DNA from: Porphyra umbilicalis
Lineage: Eukaryota; Rhodophyta; Bangiophyceae; Bangiales; Bangiaceae
Direction: 5' to 3'
Assembly (NCBI GenBank): GCA_002049455.2
Contig: KV918793.1
Span: 310,001 to 374,000 of the forward strand
Length of the DNA stretch: 64,000 nucleotides
Position 1 is the first letter of the stretch; every line of letters starts with the position of its first letter. The translations under genes were made by a program, and so were the position numbers. Below are positions 1 through 8,996 of the stretch, piece after piece. A model generated the notes under the pieces. The model was not told where the DNA came from and did no database searches. It saw only the letters and a list, made by a program, of their open reading frames with translations.

Positions 1-2
1 GT

Positions 3-353
3 CGCGGTGCTTCCGTCGGGTACCCCGGGTTTCTATCGTCCGGAGAAGCGCCCTTAACTCGGAAAACGGCCCCGACAGGTCCCTCGTTGTGCCACATATG
101 TTGGACAAGCGGACACCGTGTCCCTGATTGCAAGATGTTGACGGAAAAGCAGCGGGACGTCGTGGAAGCCGCGCGGAGCACCTTCCTTCGACAGAGGAAC
201 GCACGGGCGGGCGCCGTCTCTGATCGCCCCTCCGTCGCGGCCCTGGTTTGGCACGACCTGTCGGACGGCGCGGAGTCCACGAAGACGGAAGTGGGCGGCA
301 CCCCGCCTGTGGAAACCCCGGCGAAGGGGCGCCGTGGGGCGAAAAACGCCTAG
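3..353 (+). pseudogene. Ty3/gypsy gag, C-terminal part with zinc knuckle (cut by window start)
   Basis: This frame is open from the window edge to a TAG at 351. It carries one CCHC zinc knuckle, CHICWTSGHRVPDC (C-x2-C-x4-H-x4-C), encoded at about 90-131. In retroelement Gag this motif is the nucleocapsid and binds genomic RNA. No start codon is visible because the gene begins upstream of the window; the TTG at 87 is internal. A retropepsin-like frame follows within about 250 bp, then reverse transcriptase, which is gypsy order. The element is decayed downstream, so this Gag is probably a relic although the visible part has no stop. Confidence 0.8.
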
Positions 354-369
354 AGGGGGTGGCGTCGCC

Positions 370-1255
370 TTCCCCCGCAACCCCTCCTGTCCGCCCCAAC
401 TCCCCTGTCGCCTTCCGCCACGTCACGTTTGCCTCCCCGGGGGTAACCTCGACGTGGCGTGTCCCGAATGGAAGTCCCTGTCGTCTTGGCCGATACCGCC
501 CGCGATTCGACGGGACGCTTTTGCTGTTACGGAAGGAAGTTTTGAGATTGGCGCGTCGTACCAGTTGGAGTTCTGGCAGGTCCCCACTCTCACAAGCGCG
601 GTGGTCCACACTGGCGCTGGACCCAGCGTGATCCGCGCGGATATGTCGCCCGAGCGGTGGACCAAGTATGCGTCGCGGGCGCCGCCCCGGGCCCAAGTGA
701 GCAACGTCTCCGGGCAGCTGCTGAAGCTGAATGCGGAGGCGTCTATGACCATCTTCGTCGGGGGGAAACGCCATGGAGTATGAGTTCCTAGTGGTCAAGG
801 CGTTGTCGGTACCACTCATCTTCGGATGGGATTTCCAGCGCAACAACGTGGACACCATACCTCCCAAGACGCAGACGATCAAGGGGGACGACGGCACGTC
901 TACGGTGGCGATGCGGAGCTGGACGGGAAACACGCGGCCCGCGCCCTTACGTCGAGAAAACAAGCCAAATGCCGACTTTTGGGCTATACGGGTACGGCAC
1001 GGGGTAACCGTGGGCCCGCGGTGCATTCAGGCGGTCCAAGTGTGCTGCAACGTCAGGGGGGTCCCCCCAGAACGGGAACGCCCTGGCCAAATGAGCCGGC
1101 GAAAGGTGCTGTTGCACAACGCCGTCGTGGAGTTCTCCGCCAACACCCCGCGGTTTCTCTACCTGCCGAGCATCGGGGATGTGATGGTCCATCTAACCAA
1201 GGGGTATGTCGTCGGAACTGCGACGGCCTACAATGGACCGCTGCATGTCGTCTAG
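370..1255 (+). pseudogene. Ty3/gypsy retropepsin region, frameshifted, catalytic Asp changed
   Basis: An aspartic-protease relic follows gag. The first frame (to 783) contains VVHTGAGPSVI at about 601-633, which aligns with the family signature V-D-T/S-G-A; the codon is CAC (His) where an Asp codon is expected, so the catalytic residue is lost. A second frame (773-1255) continues with LIFGWDFQRNN, matching the C-terminal I-L-G-x-D-F-L motif of Ty3 proteases. The two frames overlap by about 10 bp, showing a frameshift. Processing of Gag-Pol by this copy is therefore impossible. The lineage call comes from the order gag-PR-RT and from the reverse transcriptase downstream. Confidence 0.72.
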
Positions 1256-1431
1256 GAGGTGGAAGAACCTGGGGCGGTCCTAACGATGGGGACGGACCCC
1301 CGTGACAGGCCCGGCGAGGAGGTCAAGACGGGCCGGCAAGCCGAGGAGGGAATCGACAAACCCCGCCTCACCCGCCGGACAAGACGTATCCCAGGCCGGA
1401 GGTCCACAGGAACGGTACGCTCCGCGGTGCC

Positions 1432-1638
1432 GTGGACGACCTACTCGGGGAGTACAAGGCGCTGTGGGCGGGGCAACTCGGCAAGGTCGGCGTCGCCCCG
1501 CATCAGATCGAGGTGACCCCCAGGGCACGGCCACGGCGGGCCCAACTCTATCGGGCGAGTCACGCTTCGAGGGACATCATCGCAGAGGAGGTGCAACGCC
1601 AACGGGACCTCGGGTTTATCGAGCCCTCGAGTGCCGAG
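1432..1638 (+). pseudogene. Ty3/gypsy reverse transcriptase, N-terminal piece
   Basis: The frame encodes LLGEYKALWAGQLG, then ARPRRAQLYRAS and IIAEEVQRQRDLGFIEPSS. This is the standard N-terminal RT region of gypsy elements (hydrophobic start, R-P-Y-R, E-E-V-x-R-x-L-G-I/F-I-x-P-S-S). The coding sense ends abruptly at GTGCCGAG (1631-1638) and resumes at the second GTGCCGAG (2595-2602), so a single RT gene is split by the hAT-like insertion at 1639-2594. No promoter or start belongs here; it is an internal part of a polyprotein. Confidence 0.82.
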
Positions 1639-2594
1639 CAGGGGTTTTTGAATCTGTCACTTTTCATAGAATCAGAATATACACGACTTGCGCTGACATG
1701 CAATCGCATATGAGTTTTTGATGATGGCATGTGTCTGGACTCGGATCTGATCTCGTCAGTCGGAGTACGGATCAGTACTTAATTCGGATGTGTTATCGCT
1801 CCGATTTCTATTATACTCTGTGTACCTATAGTGAGTAGATTCCGTCCGAGGACACTTCTGCGCAAATAGGGGTCGGTGAATGTTCCAACGAGTGGTTGTC
1901 CGACGACGCCGCCAGCAAAGTCTGGCGCCAGCCAACGCACGTTTTGAGGTGGTCTCAATCTCCTGGGAAACTGGAGTGGTATAGTGTAATTGCACAAATC
2001 CAGCGTGCATACTAACAGCTACAATCTCTTCATTGGAAACCAAAATATTTGTGGTGCTGCGGGCAGTGCTCCCCAAGTCAAGACGAGTGCTCGTCAGGGT
2101 GCAACATTGGTTGACGCCGAAGGGTTTTGTGACAGCGAAGACGCACAGTTTTTACGCGTCGTGAAGCAGGGGGGCAGGGCTGCTCCTCACCTGCAGCGGA
2201 TACGATCATGCTATAGACACCCGAACACCTTCCCGACGTGGTCCTGGCATCCGGCTCGGGTGTGCTCGACACATTTCTCTCTTAATTGCGAGAGTCCGGC
2301 CCATATCGCCGTGCTGATACCCAACATCGGCACCTTGTTCGCCTGCGGCGTCGCAAGGGCTGCCCCACACTGCTCTTGTAGCTGACAGCCGATTCTGGGA
2401 GTCGGATCAACTCAGGAAAAGTATCTCTACGCTGATGAAAATATATCCTGCCCTCGGAGAATTATCTTGGCGCAATATAATCGTCGATGCATGGACAGAG
2501 TACATTAAAAATACTCAGCTACGGCAGGAATATGGGTATATCTGAGGATACTGTGCGCAAATATCTAGCTCACTTTTATCCACCTCAGCCCCTG
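1639..2594. mobile_element. Non-autonomous hAT-like element with 8-bp target duplication
   Basis: The 956-bp insertion interrupts the gypsy RT. It is flanked by a perfect 8-bp direct repeat, GTGCCGAG (1631-1638 and 2595-2602). Its ends are CAGGGGTTTTTG and, on the other strand, CAGGGGCTGAGG, so the terminal inverted repeat is about 6 bp plus scattered matches. An 8-bp duplication with CAGGG-type ends is diagnostic of hAT transposons. The interior has no ORF resembling a hAT transposase, so it would need a transposase supplied elsewhere. Removing it and one duplication rejoins the RT coding sense. Confidence 0.85.
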
Positions 2595-2602
2595 GTGCCG
2601 AG

Positions 2603-3125
2603 TGTGCCTTCCTCGTGTTCCTGGTCCCGAAACCCGACGGGATCATGCTGTTCTGCGTTGATAACCGCCAACTCAGCGATGTGACGGTACTGGACGTGTG
2701 CCCGTTGCCACGTATGGACGATTGTTTTGAATTCCTCACGGACGCCATGGTGTTTTCGACGCTCGAGTGCGACTCGGGGTATTAACACATCCGTGGGGCG
2801 GACGAGGACCGAGACAAGACGACCTTCGTTTGCCACGAGGGAGCCAATCGCTTCATCCGCCTCCGTTTCGGTCTGTATAATGCCCCGGCGACCTGCCAAC
2901 GGGCCATCGACATGATCCTCGGGGGACTCAAGTGGAAAAGCTGCCTCTTGTACCTCGACGACATCATGGTCTTCTCGCAGTCGGCGGGGGAGCACGTGGA
3001 GCACCTTTGGGACGTCTTCACGGCGCTGCGTAGCGCGGGTGTCTCCCTCAAGGCCAGGAAGTGCCACTTGTTCTAAGAAGAGGTGAAGAATTTGGGCCAC
3101 ATCGTAGGCCGGGGGGGAGCTGAAT
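2603..3125 (+). pseudogene. Ty3/gypsy reverse transcriptase, palm region with YLDD
   Basis: After the hAT-like insertion the RT continues: FLVFLVPKPDG, then VDNRQLSDVT, RLRFGLYNAPATCQRAID and LLYLDDIMVFSQ. YLDD (about 2950-2961) is the catalytic motif of gypsy RT. Two in-frame stops break it (TAA near 2781 after SGY, TAA near 3074 after CHLF), so the copy is dead. The lower-case sense remains very readable, suggesting moderate age. It is continuous with the RNase H and integrase region downstream. Confidence 0.87.
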
Positions 3126-4222
3126 GTGCAAGACAAGAGCGTCGGCGGACTCACGGAAGCGACACCCCCGCGGTGCAAGAAGGACCAACGCAACTTTCTC
3201 GGGATGTGTAACGTCTATTGGAGGTTCGTCAAGGTCTTCGCCTAAGTGGCTCGGCCGTTGGCTGCGATGAAGAGCTCCAAGAGGCCCGATCGGTGTGAGC
3301 AGTTGTCAGACGAGGCCTTAAGGGCATTCGTGGAACGCAAGAGGCGGCTCACGGTGGCACCACTCCTCGCCGTACCGCGGCGCCAGGGGGCCTACACGTT
3401 GGCCACGGACGCAACCGCGAGGAAAGTCGGCGCGGTCCTACTGCAGGAACAACCCGACTAACCCACGCGGCCGATGGGCTATTGGAGCCGCAACGTCAAC
3501 GCGGCGGAGAGAAATCACAGCACGACGGAGCGGAAGTGCCTCGCTGTGGTGTGGGCATCCCTTCGTCTTCTCCCTTACGTCGAGGATACTCGCTTCACGG
3601 TTCGCACGGACCACGCGACGCTCAAATGGATGCTACACATGGATGGAGCCCGTGGGAGGCTGGCACGGTGGCGGTTGAAGTTGGCGGAGCTTGGCTACAT
3701 GGTGCAGACGCGGCCGGGTGCGTCACTCCACGCGGCGGACACGATGTTGCGCATCTCAACACCCGTGGGAGATGAGGGGGCGATACCCGACGCGGTACCC
3801 TGTCTGGCTTTTCCCAACTCGTTGGCCGCGTGGCCGTTAACGCCAGAAACCCAGGGGGGGCTCCTATCCCATCTGACGCTTGCCGAGCTCCTCGAGGGGC
3901 AAGCGGACGACGGATGGTGCAAGGAGGTCCGCGCGGCGATGGACGGCAACGACAAGTCTCGGCTCCGCGAGGACCCGAACGGCCCTTTGGTGCGCACGGC
4001 GCCGGCGGACAGGGCCGCGCAAGTCTACGTGCCGACCCACATGCACAACGGGGTGATCATGCAGGAGCATTACCCACAGCATGCCGGGCACCCGGGGGCG
4101 AACAAGATGTACACGTCGATGAGACGGTGGTTTTATTGGGAGTCTGCGGTGGAGGACGTCTACGCCTTCCTGTCAAACTGCACTCAGTTCGAGAGGAACC
4201 GCGTCTGCAAGCGACAAAACAC
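3126..4222 (+). pseudogene. Ty3/gypsy RNase H and integrase zinc-finger region
   Basis: Stops near 3243 and 3461 interrupt the frame, then a long open stretch (3474-4222) follows. Readable blocks are FLGMCNVYWRFVKVFA (connection after RT), TLATDATARKVGAVLLQ (RNase H first Asp), AERNHSTTERKCLAVVWA (the Glu block) and FTVRTDHATLKWML (second Asp). These are the DEDD RNase H motifs. At about 4070-4200 the integrase HHCC domain reads HYPQHAGHPGANKMY, then CTQFERNRVCK, where the first Cys of the final C-x2-C is kept but the second is Phe. Coding sense ends at the copia-type LTR at 4223. Confidence 0.85.
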
Positions 4223-4768
4223 GTGTTGGAACGTTCTGCTCAACGCCTCTGTGAGCTTTGCTGCTGTAAACAGCGAAATTCAAGAAACCTGGTATTGACA
4301 GGGTTCGAGCCCCCGACTCCCGGACGCGACCTAAAGGTCACGCCTAATGAGAGTGGGAGCCTGACATCCCATTAGGCTACCCATGCGACTTCCTTGCAGT
4401 TTTGCGACCGCTGGTGCATTCGACATTTGTACCCGTGCGATTTTGAGTGAAGTTTTTGCGACTTCACATTTTCTGTTCTTGCGCTTCTGATGCTTTGATT
4501 TGCGTGGGCTTTGCTTTGATCCCTGATGCTTTGACTTGGTGAGCGCTTTGATTCAGACTGTGGGCGGGCGCGAGCGCGGGCGAGCTGCTTGGGCTGCGTG
4601 GTGGGCTTGAGTGCTCCAACTTGGACTACTTGAGGAGTGCCCTTAATGGGAGGAGGGGCGCTTTGGAGAGACAACCAACAAAGCACGTTCGCACACATAC
4701 ACACAAGCTCAATTCACTCAACCAATTCAACGTGGTCCCCCATCCCCTATCCTCACTGCGTTTCAACA
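4223..4768 (+). repeat. Solo copia-type LTR (546 bp) inserted in gypsy integrase
   Basis: The segment begins TGTTGG and ends TTTCAACA, the TG...CA boundary of an LTR, and it splits the gypsy integrase between the zinc-finger and catalytic-core parts. Its last 110 bp closely match the 3' ends of the LTRs of the copia element at 52.9-63.8 kb (shared GGACAACCAACAAAGCACG and ACTGCGTTTCAACA), so the family is copia. No internal region is attached, which fits LTR-LTR recombination. A clean 5-bp target duplication is not visible. The part 4232-4375 recurs inverted at 6380-6529. Confidence 0.75.
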
Positions 4769-5087
4769 GACGACCTTCCTCGAGACCTTCCTCCGACGAA
4801 ACCGCTGACGGATCTCTATCTGGACCTGCTCAGGCCTTTTCTCCCGATAGCGGCGGGGAGTATGCACCTGGTAGTCATCGTGGATCGCTTCTTTAAGATG
4901 ACGCGAATGAACCCTTTTCAGCGGATTGACGCGGGGACCATATCGGCAGCCTTTTTGGACAACTGGGTGGCGGCGTACGGACCCCCGGCAACAGTGTTAC
5001 CCGACAATGGCCCCCAGTTTCGTGTCAAGTTCTTTCGAGGGGTCTGCTCACTACTCGGGAACGCCAACCGGTACTCCTCGCGCATCA
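4769..5087 (+). pseudogene. Ty3/gypsy integrase catalytic core, partial
   Basis: Reading resumes after the LTR with PPTKPLTDLYLDLLRPF, IAAGSMHLVVIVDRFFKMTRM, then GTISAAFLDNWVAAYGPP and TVLPDNGPQFRVKFF. The first Asp (in YLDLLRP) and second Asp (in PDNGPQF) of the DDE triad are visible; the final Glu region is missing because the sequence runs into an inverted duplication after about 5087. The core in gypsy elements joins cDNA to the host genome. This copy is truncated and split, hence inactive. Confidence 0.82.
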
Positions 5088-5226
5088 TCCGAGTCATCTT
5101 GGAGAAGCGATCCACGATGACTACCAGATGCATACTCCCCGCCGCTATCGGGAGAAAAGGCCTGAGCAGGTCCAGATAGAGATCCGTCAGCGGTTTCGTC
5201 GGAGGAAGGTCTCGAGGAAGTTCGTC
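5088..5226 (-). pseudogene. Inverted fragment of gypsy integrase core
   Basis: On the minus strand this short piece repeats the PPTKPLTDLYLDLLRPF...VVIVDRFSKMTRM region seen at 4769-4906. It lies directly against the end of the inverted LTR (TGTTGAAACG at 5227), the same LTR/integrase junction as at 4768. It therefore comes from a duplicated copy of one insertion event rather than from an independent gypsy element. Confidence 0.8.
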
Positions 5227-6529
5227 TGTTGAAACGCAGTGAGGATAGGGGATGGGGGACCACGTTGAATTGGTTGAGTGAATTGAGCTTGTGTGTATGT
5301 GTGCGAACGTGCTTTGTTGGTTGTCTCTCCAAAGCGCCCCTCCTCCCATTAAGGGCACTCCTCAAGTAGTCCAAGTTGGAGCACTCAAGCCCACCACGCA
5401 GCCCAAGCAGCTCGCCCGCGCTCGCGCCCGCCCGCATTCTGAATCAAAGCGCTCACCAAGTCAAAGCATCAGGGATCAAAGCAAAGCCCACGCAAATCAA
5501 AGCATCAGAAGCGCAAGAACAGAAAATGTGAAGTCGCAAAAACTTCACTCAAAATCGCACGGGTACAAATGTCGAATGCACCAGTGGACGTCAAACCGCA
5601 AGGAAGTCGCATGGGTAGCCTAAAGGTATATCTCATGCACTAAAATCTGTCCCAAAAATGATGTGGGAGCGTCGGAACTGGTCCTCCAGGAGCCAAAGTC
5701 CCTCCGATGACAAGTATGGGAGTTCCGGCGGTATTCCGAGAAAAAGGGGCTGTGAATGCGAGAAGCGCCTGAATGCGCGTGGGTTGCGCGACACAGGTGA
5801 AGCGCTGAGTCCGGTGTCCAGCTCAACAATAGCCGTTGCAACAATGATCCAACTAATAAATACAGTCTACTCAAACTGATATGACGGATCAAGCTGGCTG
5901 GCTTGCATGAGACGAAAACAAGAACATGCAATCAAACAGTACCCCCCGCTTCGTAATCTGTGCGACCAGCGAGTGACATGAAACGATACGGCCGAGTCCA
6001 AGGGCCGGCGCTTCACTTTCGGTCCCGACCGCCAGCGCTTCCGCAATGCTCAGTCTCGACTTCTGACGGGCTGTAAGGCTCTTCATGTACATGCTTACAA
6101 CTCTCCCTGGTCGAGCACGCCTCACATGCCCATCATAGAAGCATGGCGTCAACGAGGGCGCAAAAAGTACCGCAAAACCGGCACCATACGTTTTCTGCAC
6201 TCACGACAAAGCTCCAAAACACAGTCCACACATCGGAAAGGCGCGCAAAAGCGGAAAGCTTGCGAGTTGGTGGTTCTCTCAATAGCATAAAAGTTGGCAT
6301 GGGGTGCGATGGTGTCCGTCTCTGGTCGGCCTGAACATGCGTCGCCGCCAGAAGTTTTAATGCGTGAGATCCACCTTTAGTGGGATGTAAGGCTCCCACT
6401 CTCATTAGGCGTGACCTTTGGGTCGCGTCCAGGAGGCGGGGGTTCAAACCCTGTCAATACCTGGTTTCTTGAATTTTGCTGTTTACAGCAGCAAAGCTCA
6501 CAGAGGTGTTGAGCAGATCGTACTAACAC
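5227..6529 (-). repeat. Copia-type LTR in inverted orientation, split by a TA element
   Basis: Read on the minus strand, the LTR runs from about 6529 to 5227, matching the plus-strand LTR at 4223-4768, but a 755-bp insertion (5623-6377) separates its first 150 bp from the rest. It lies just downstream, in minus-strand sense, of a copia pol remnant (7478-6664), so it is best read as that element's 3' LTR. The 150-bp part contains a GGTTCAAACCC-like box resembling a tRNA internal promoter; I do not consider it a tRNA gene. Confidence 0.75.
5623..6377. mobile_element. 755-bp TA-flanked MITE-like element
   Basis: Both ends are flanked by TA (5621-5622 and 6378-6379). Left end AAGGTATATCTCATGCAC and right end (complement) AAGGTGGATCTCACGCAT match at about 20 of the first 26 positions. 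The un-inserted sequence is preserved in the LTR copy at 4371-4380, which shows a single TA at the join. TA duplication with an inverted repeat is typical of Tc1/mariner-type elements. No transposase ORF is present. Confidence 0.8.
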
Positions 6530-6663
6530 GCCCCCTTGCTTAACGCCGCCTGACAGCTGACCGCCCTTCAAGTACTTACCGAGAAGTATGTCCGCGCAGA
6601 GTCTTGATGTCCCAAATCGGATGCCGCTCGTCATGGCCGCCTTGGAGCAGCAATATACTTTCG

Positions 6664-7478
6664 TCAGGATGCACTTACGGCTCGTACTTGAAGCCACCAT
6701 ATCCTCATCGTTTTGACAGGTTTCTCTTGGTTGACCTTGCCGACCTCCTTTGTCATCAAGTCTGCCGCCATCTCGTCCGTTAGGCAGTTCTCGAGGATGA
6801 CCTTGTCCGTCGTGATTGCATCCCGCACAAAGTGGTAGCGATTGTCGATGTGCTTGGTGCGCTTGTGCTCGACGGGATTCTTGGCGAAGTCGATGCAGCC
6901 GCTTTTGCCTACCTCGATGTTAACAGGCCCAAACAAATTGTCCGAATTTGTCACGAGCATGATGACGCGTTGGATGAGCTTGTCGTGCTAAACAGTTTCC
7001 TTTCTGGCCTGGCAAAGAGCCATGTACTCCGCCTTTATGGTAGATAGCCCCACCGTCTTCTGCAACTTCGAAACCCAGCTGACGGCCGCCTCGCCAACGA
7101 TGATCATGAAGCCCGTCGTAGACCGCCGCGTCTCGTAGTCACCTGCTCAGTCGGCATCGCGGAATCCTTGGAGGATGCCCGACGCGGACTTGTAGACCAG
7201 GCCCTTGTCGACAGACCCCTTAACATATTGGGGGACGCACTTCACAGCCGCCCAGTGCTCCTTCCCGTAGCCTGACACGAAACGACTTAGCTTGCCGACC
7301 GCAAAGGCGAGATCAGGACGCGTCCCGACCATCAGGTACATCTGGCTTCCGACGGCCTCGCGACAAGGAAGTGACTCGTCGCTCTTCCGCGACTTAGCCA
7401 GCTGCAGCCCGTTGTACAACGGAGTCGCGATCGGGGTGCACTCTGCCATACCGAACTTCTCGAGCACTTGCGCCGCGT
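6664..7478 (-). pseudogene. Ty1/copia pol, RT C-terminus and RNase H, broken
   Basis: On the minus strand the sequence reads YAAQVLEKFGMAECTPI, AVGSQMYLMVGTRPDLAF, then KHIDNRYHFVRDAI and LTDEMAADLMTKEV. These are the end of copia RT and its RNase H, ending with the L-A-D-x-x-T-K signature. It is closely related to the outer copia element at 61.4-63.3 kb (same YAAQVLEKF and LMVGTRPDLAFA blocks). Stops and shifts near 7150 and 7000 break it. Its 5' side ends at 7478, where a mariner-like element inserted at a TA inside the tyrosine codon of YAAQ. Confidence 0.85.
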
Positions 7479-8084
7479 AAAGTCGTTCCACAAAAAACCT
7501 AGCACTCCGGCGGGACCAATAGTGCCCTCGACATTTCATATGTGCCTCGTTTAGGATGCAACGCTCTCGATTTTGGGCAGTCGCTCTCGAAGTTCCCTCA
7601 AACGTGACCGATCCACGATTGCAGGAGACACCCAGCGGTCCCGGGGGACCCTCATTTCCGAAACAAACTTTCGGGGACAGCAGGCGCCGCGCCCGACTTC
7701 GGCGTTCATGGCAGGTCCATTGCATACATGGCTCCAGATTGTCGCTCACGTTCACACGTGGTGGGCACTATCGCGCAGGCCGGCAAATTGTTGCCTCGAT
7801 AGTTCCCGCGGCTCGACGCCCTCATTGGCGCGAGGGTCTAGGAGGCACTGCCCACTTTGTCGGTGATCTGGTGGACCAATGAGACAGCGCCAGAGCGTCT
7901 CTATTGAGAAAAGGCCCTGAAATAGATACCCCACTTGGCACCGGCTCACGGACAGCCTAGAGGCAGGTCACGACTCAGCGGGTTGGTGCCGTCGGAATCC
8001 TTCACAATTTTTGGGAGTGGCCTCATCAGACGCGGGCTGCTCTTGTTGGACTACACGTTTGAACTCATCAGGATCATTCACACC

Positions 8085-8580
8085 TGTAGCGGTTCTAAGC
8101 ACCACCACGTTGGTTCGTCGTCTTGCGAGTGACCTCTTGATCAGCTCGGTCCGTCGAAGGAACTGCCCCGGAAATCGACCCACAGCTCAGCCTTCCCCCA
8201 ACGGGAGGAGAGGATCACGGCAAAGCCCAGGGGGGAATCGTAGTCCAAAGCACAGTTGGTTTTATCAAAAGGCGACGGGGATGGCGTCCGCGCTGTCAAT
8301 GAACCCCTCCCAAACCCGAACGCTGGCGGCCAAAGTAGCCGCCCTAAATGCGCCAAACCGATGAATCCCTCCAAAGCGAAGAGTTCAAACAAGTAGTAGG
8401 GGGGTTGTCAGAACCACTGGGGAAAAGCCCCGCCCCCGACCGAATCCGATCTCCCCGAGATCTGGACAGTTCATTCCCTTGCTGGCCCGGATCGGGATAT
8501 TTTGGGACGGGCCCCGGGGGTGTGCTGTACACAGCTGAGGGGCCACGCCCCTTCCAACTGGGGGACCCCCGACCGCCGCA
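8085..8580 (+). repeat. Solo LTR (family R2, 496 bp) nested in the TRIM
   Basis: The segment begins TGTAGCGGTT and ends CCGCCGCA, with 5-bp duplications ACACC on both sides (8080-8084, 8581-8585). It interrupts the 5' LTR of the TRIM; removing it with one duplication restores an 86-bp LTR matching the 87-bp 3' LTR. A second copy, inverted and itself interrupted, lies at 33,228-36,448. No matching internal region is recognisable in the window, so the superfamily of the parent element is unknown. Confidence 0.85.
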
Positions 8581-8630
8581 ACACCGGTATTGTGGCTGTA
8601 GCTGAGTGGTACAATCTTCGAATCCCAACA

Positions 8631-8644
8631 GGGTATGGGCCCAG
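8631..8644 (+). promoter_or_regulatory. TRIM primer-binding site, initiator tRNA-Met anticodon type
   Basis: GGGTATGGGCCCAG directly follows the 5' LTR. It differs by one base from the GGTTATGGGCCCAG primer-binding sites of the two copia elements at 53,296 and 55,900, which are complementary to the anticodon arm of initiator tRNA-Met. Confidence 0.75.
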
Positions 8645-8996
8645 AAAATTCCAGCTAAAGCTGGTTGACTTTGCAGGAGGTCGCAAATTCAAATCTCACC
8701 TGTGGGCGACTTGAAATTGCAGAGGCCTTGTGATTGGCTTCGTGAATAAGACCTTTCTGCTCGTGGTCCTGTGAAGTTGAAAGGAGTGTTGCACTATAAG
8801 TTTGAACTCCTGAGGACCATTCACGCCGGAATTGTGGCTGTAGCTGAGTGATACGATTTTCGAATCTTAACAGCTCTGACACACGAGGCAGCAAACGACA
8901 GCAATGAGCACTCCATCGCTCTTTCTCGCCCCCCACTCCGTGGAACCGGCCCATCCGCCAATCTGGCTGGTTCCCCACTGGGGGGCTTGCCAGAGG

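Larger units (their letters stand above)
4372..5623. repeat. Large palindrome: inverted duplication of LTR plus integrase
   Basis: The left arm (about 4372-4906) and right arm (about 5088-5623) are inverted copies about 535 bp long, separated by about 180 bp of single-copy gypsy integrase. The same 110-residue frame is readable outward in each arm. The arms contain LTR sequence flanked by the same integrase junction, so the LTR insertion predates the duplication. Homology extends beyond the right arm after a 755-bp insertion (4223-4371 pairs with 6380-6529). Confidence 0.9.
8044..8873 (+). mobile_element. TRIM-like miniature LTR retrotransposon
   Basis: Two short LTRs bound a 156-bp interior. 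The 3' LTR (8787-8873, 87 bp) starts TGTTGCACTA and ends TCTTAACA; the 5' LTR (8044-8084 plus 8586-8630, 86 bp) starts TGTTGGACTA and ends ATCCCAACA. The element is flanked by a perfect 5-bp duplication, GCTCT (8039-8043 and 8874-8878). A primer-binding site follows the 5' LTR and a purine-rich GAAAGGAG precedes the 3' LTR. There is no coding capacity, which defines a TRIM; it would depend on copia proteins supplied by another element. A solo LTR has inserted in its 5' LTR. Confidence 0.88.

Noticed and set aside
4300-4375. tRNA gene suggested by GGTTCGAGCCC and a D-arm-like segment
   Set aside because: Stems do not form a cloverleaf on either strand, and the sequence is part of a copia-type LTR with an inverted copy at 6,380-6,480.
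4223-4768. Treating the LTR as belonging to the surrounding gypsy element
   Set aside because: It splits the gypsy integrase internally and its 3' end matches the copia LTRs at 52.9-63.8 kb.
8590-8625. tRNA gene suggested by TAGCTGAGTGG and TTCGAATCC
   Set aside because: A-box and B-box are only a few bases apart, leaving no room for an anticodon arm; the sequence lies in a TRIM LTR.
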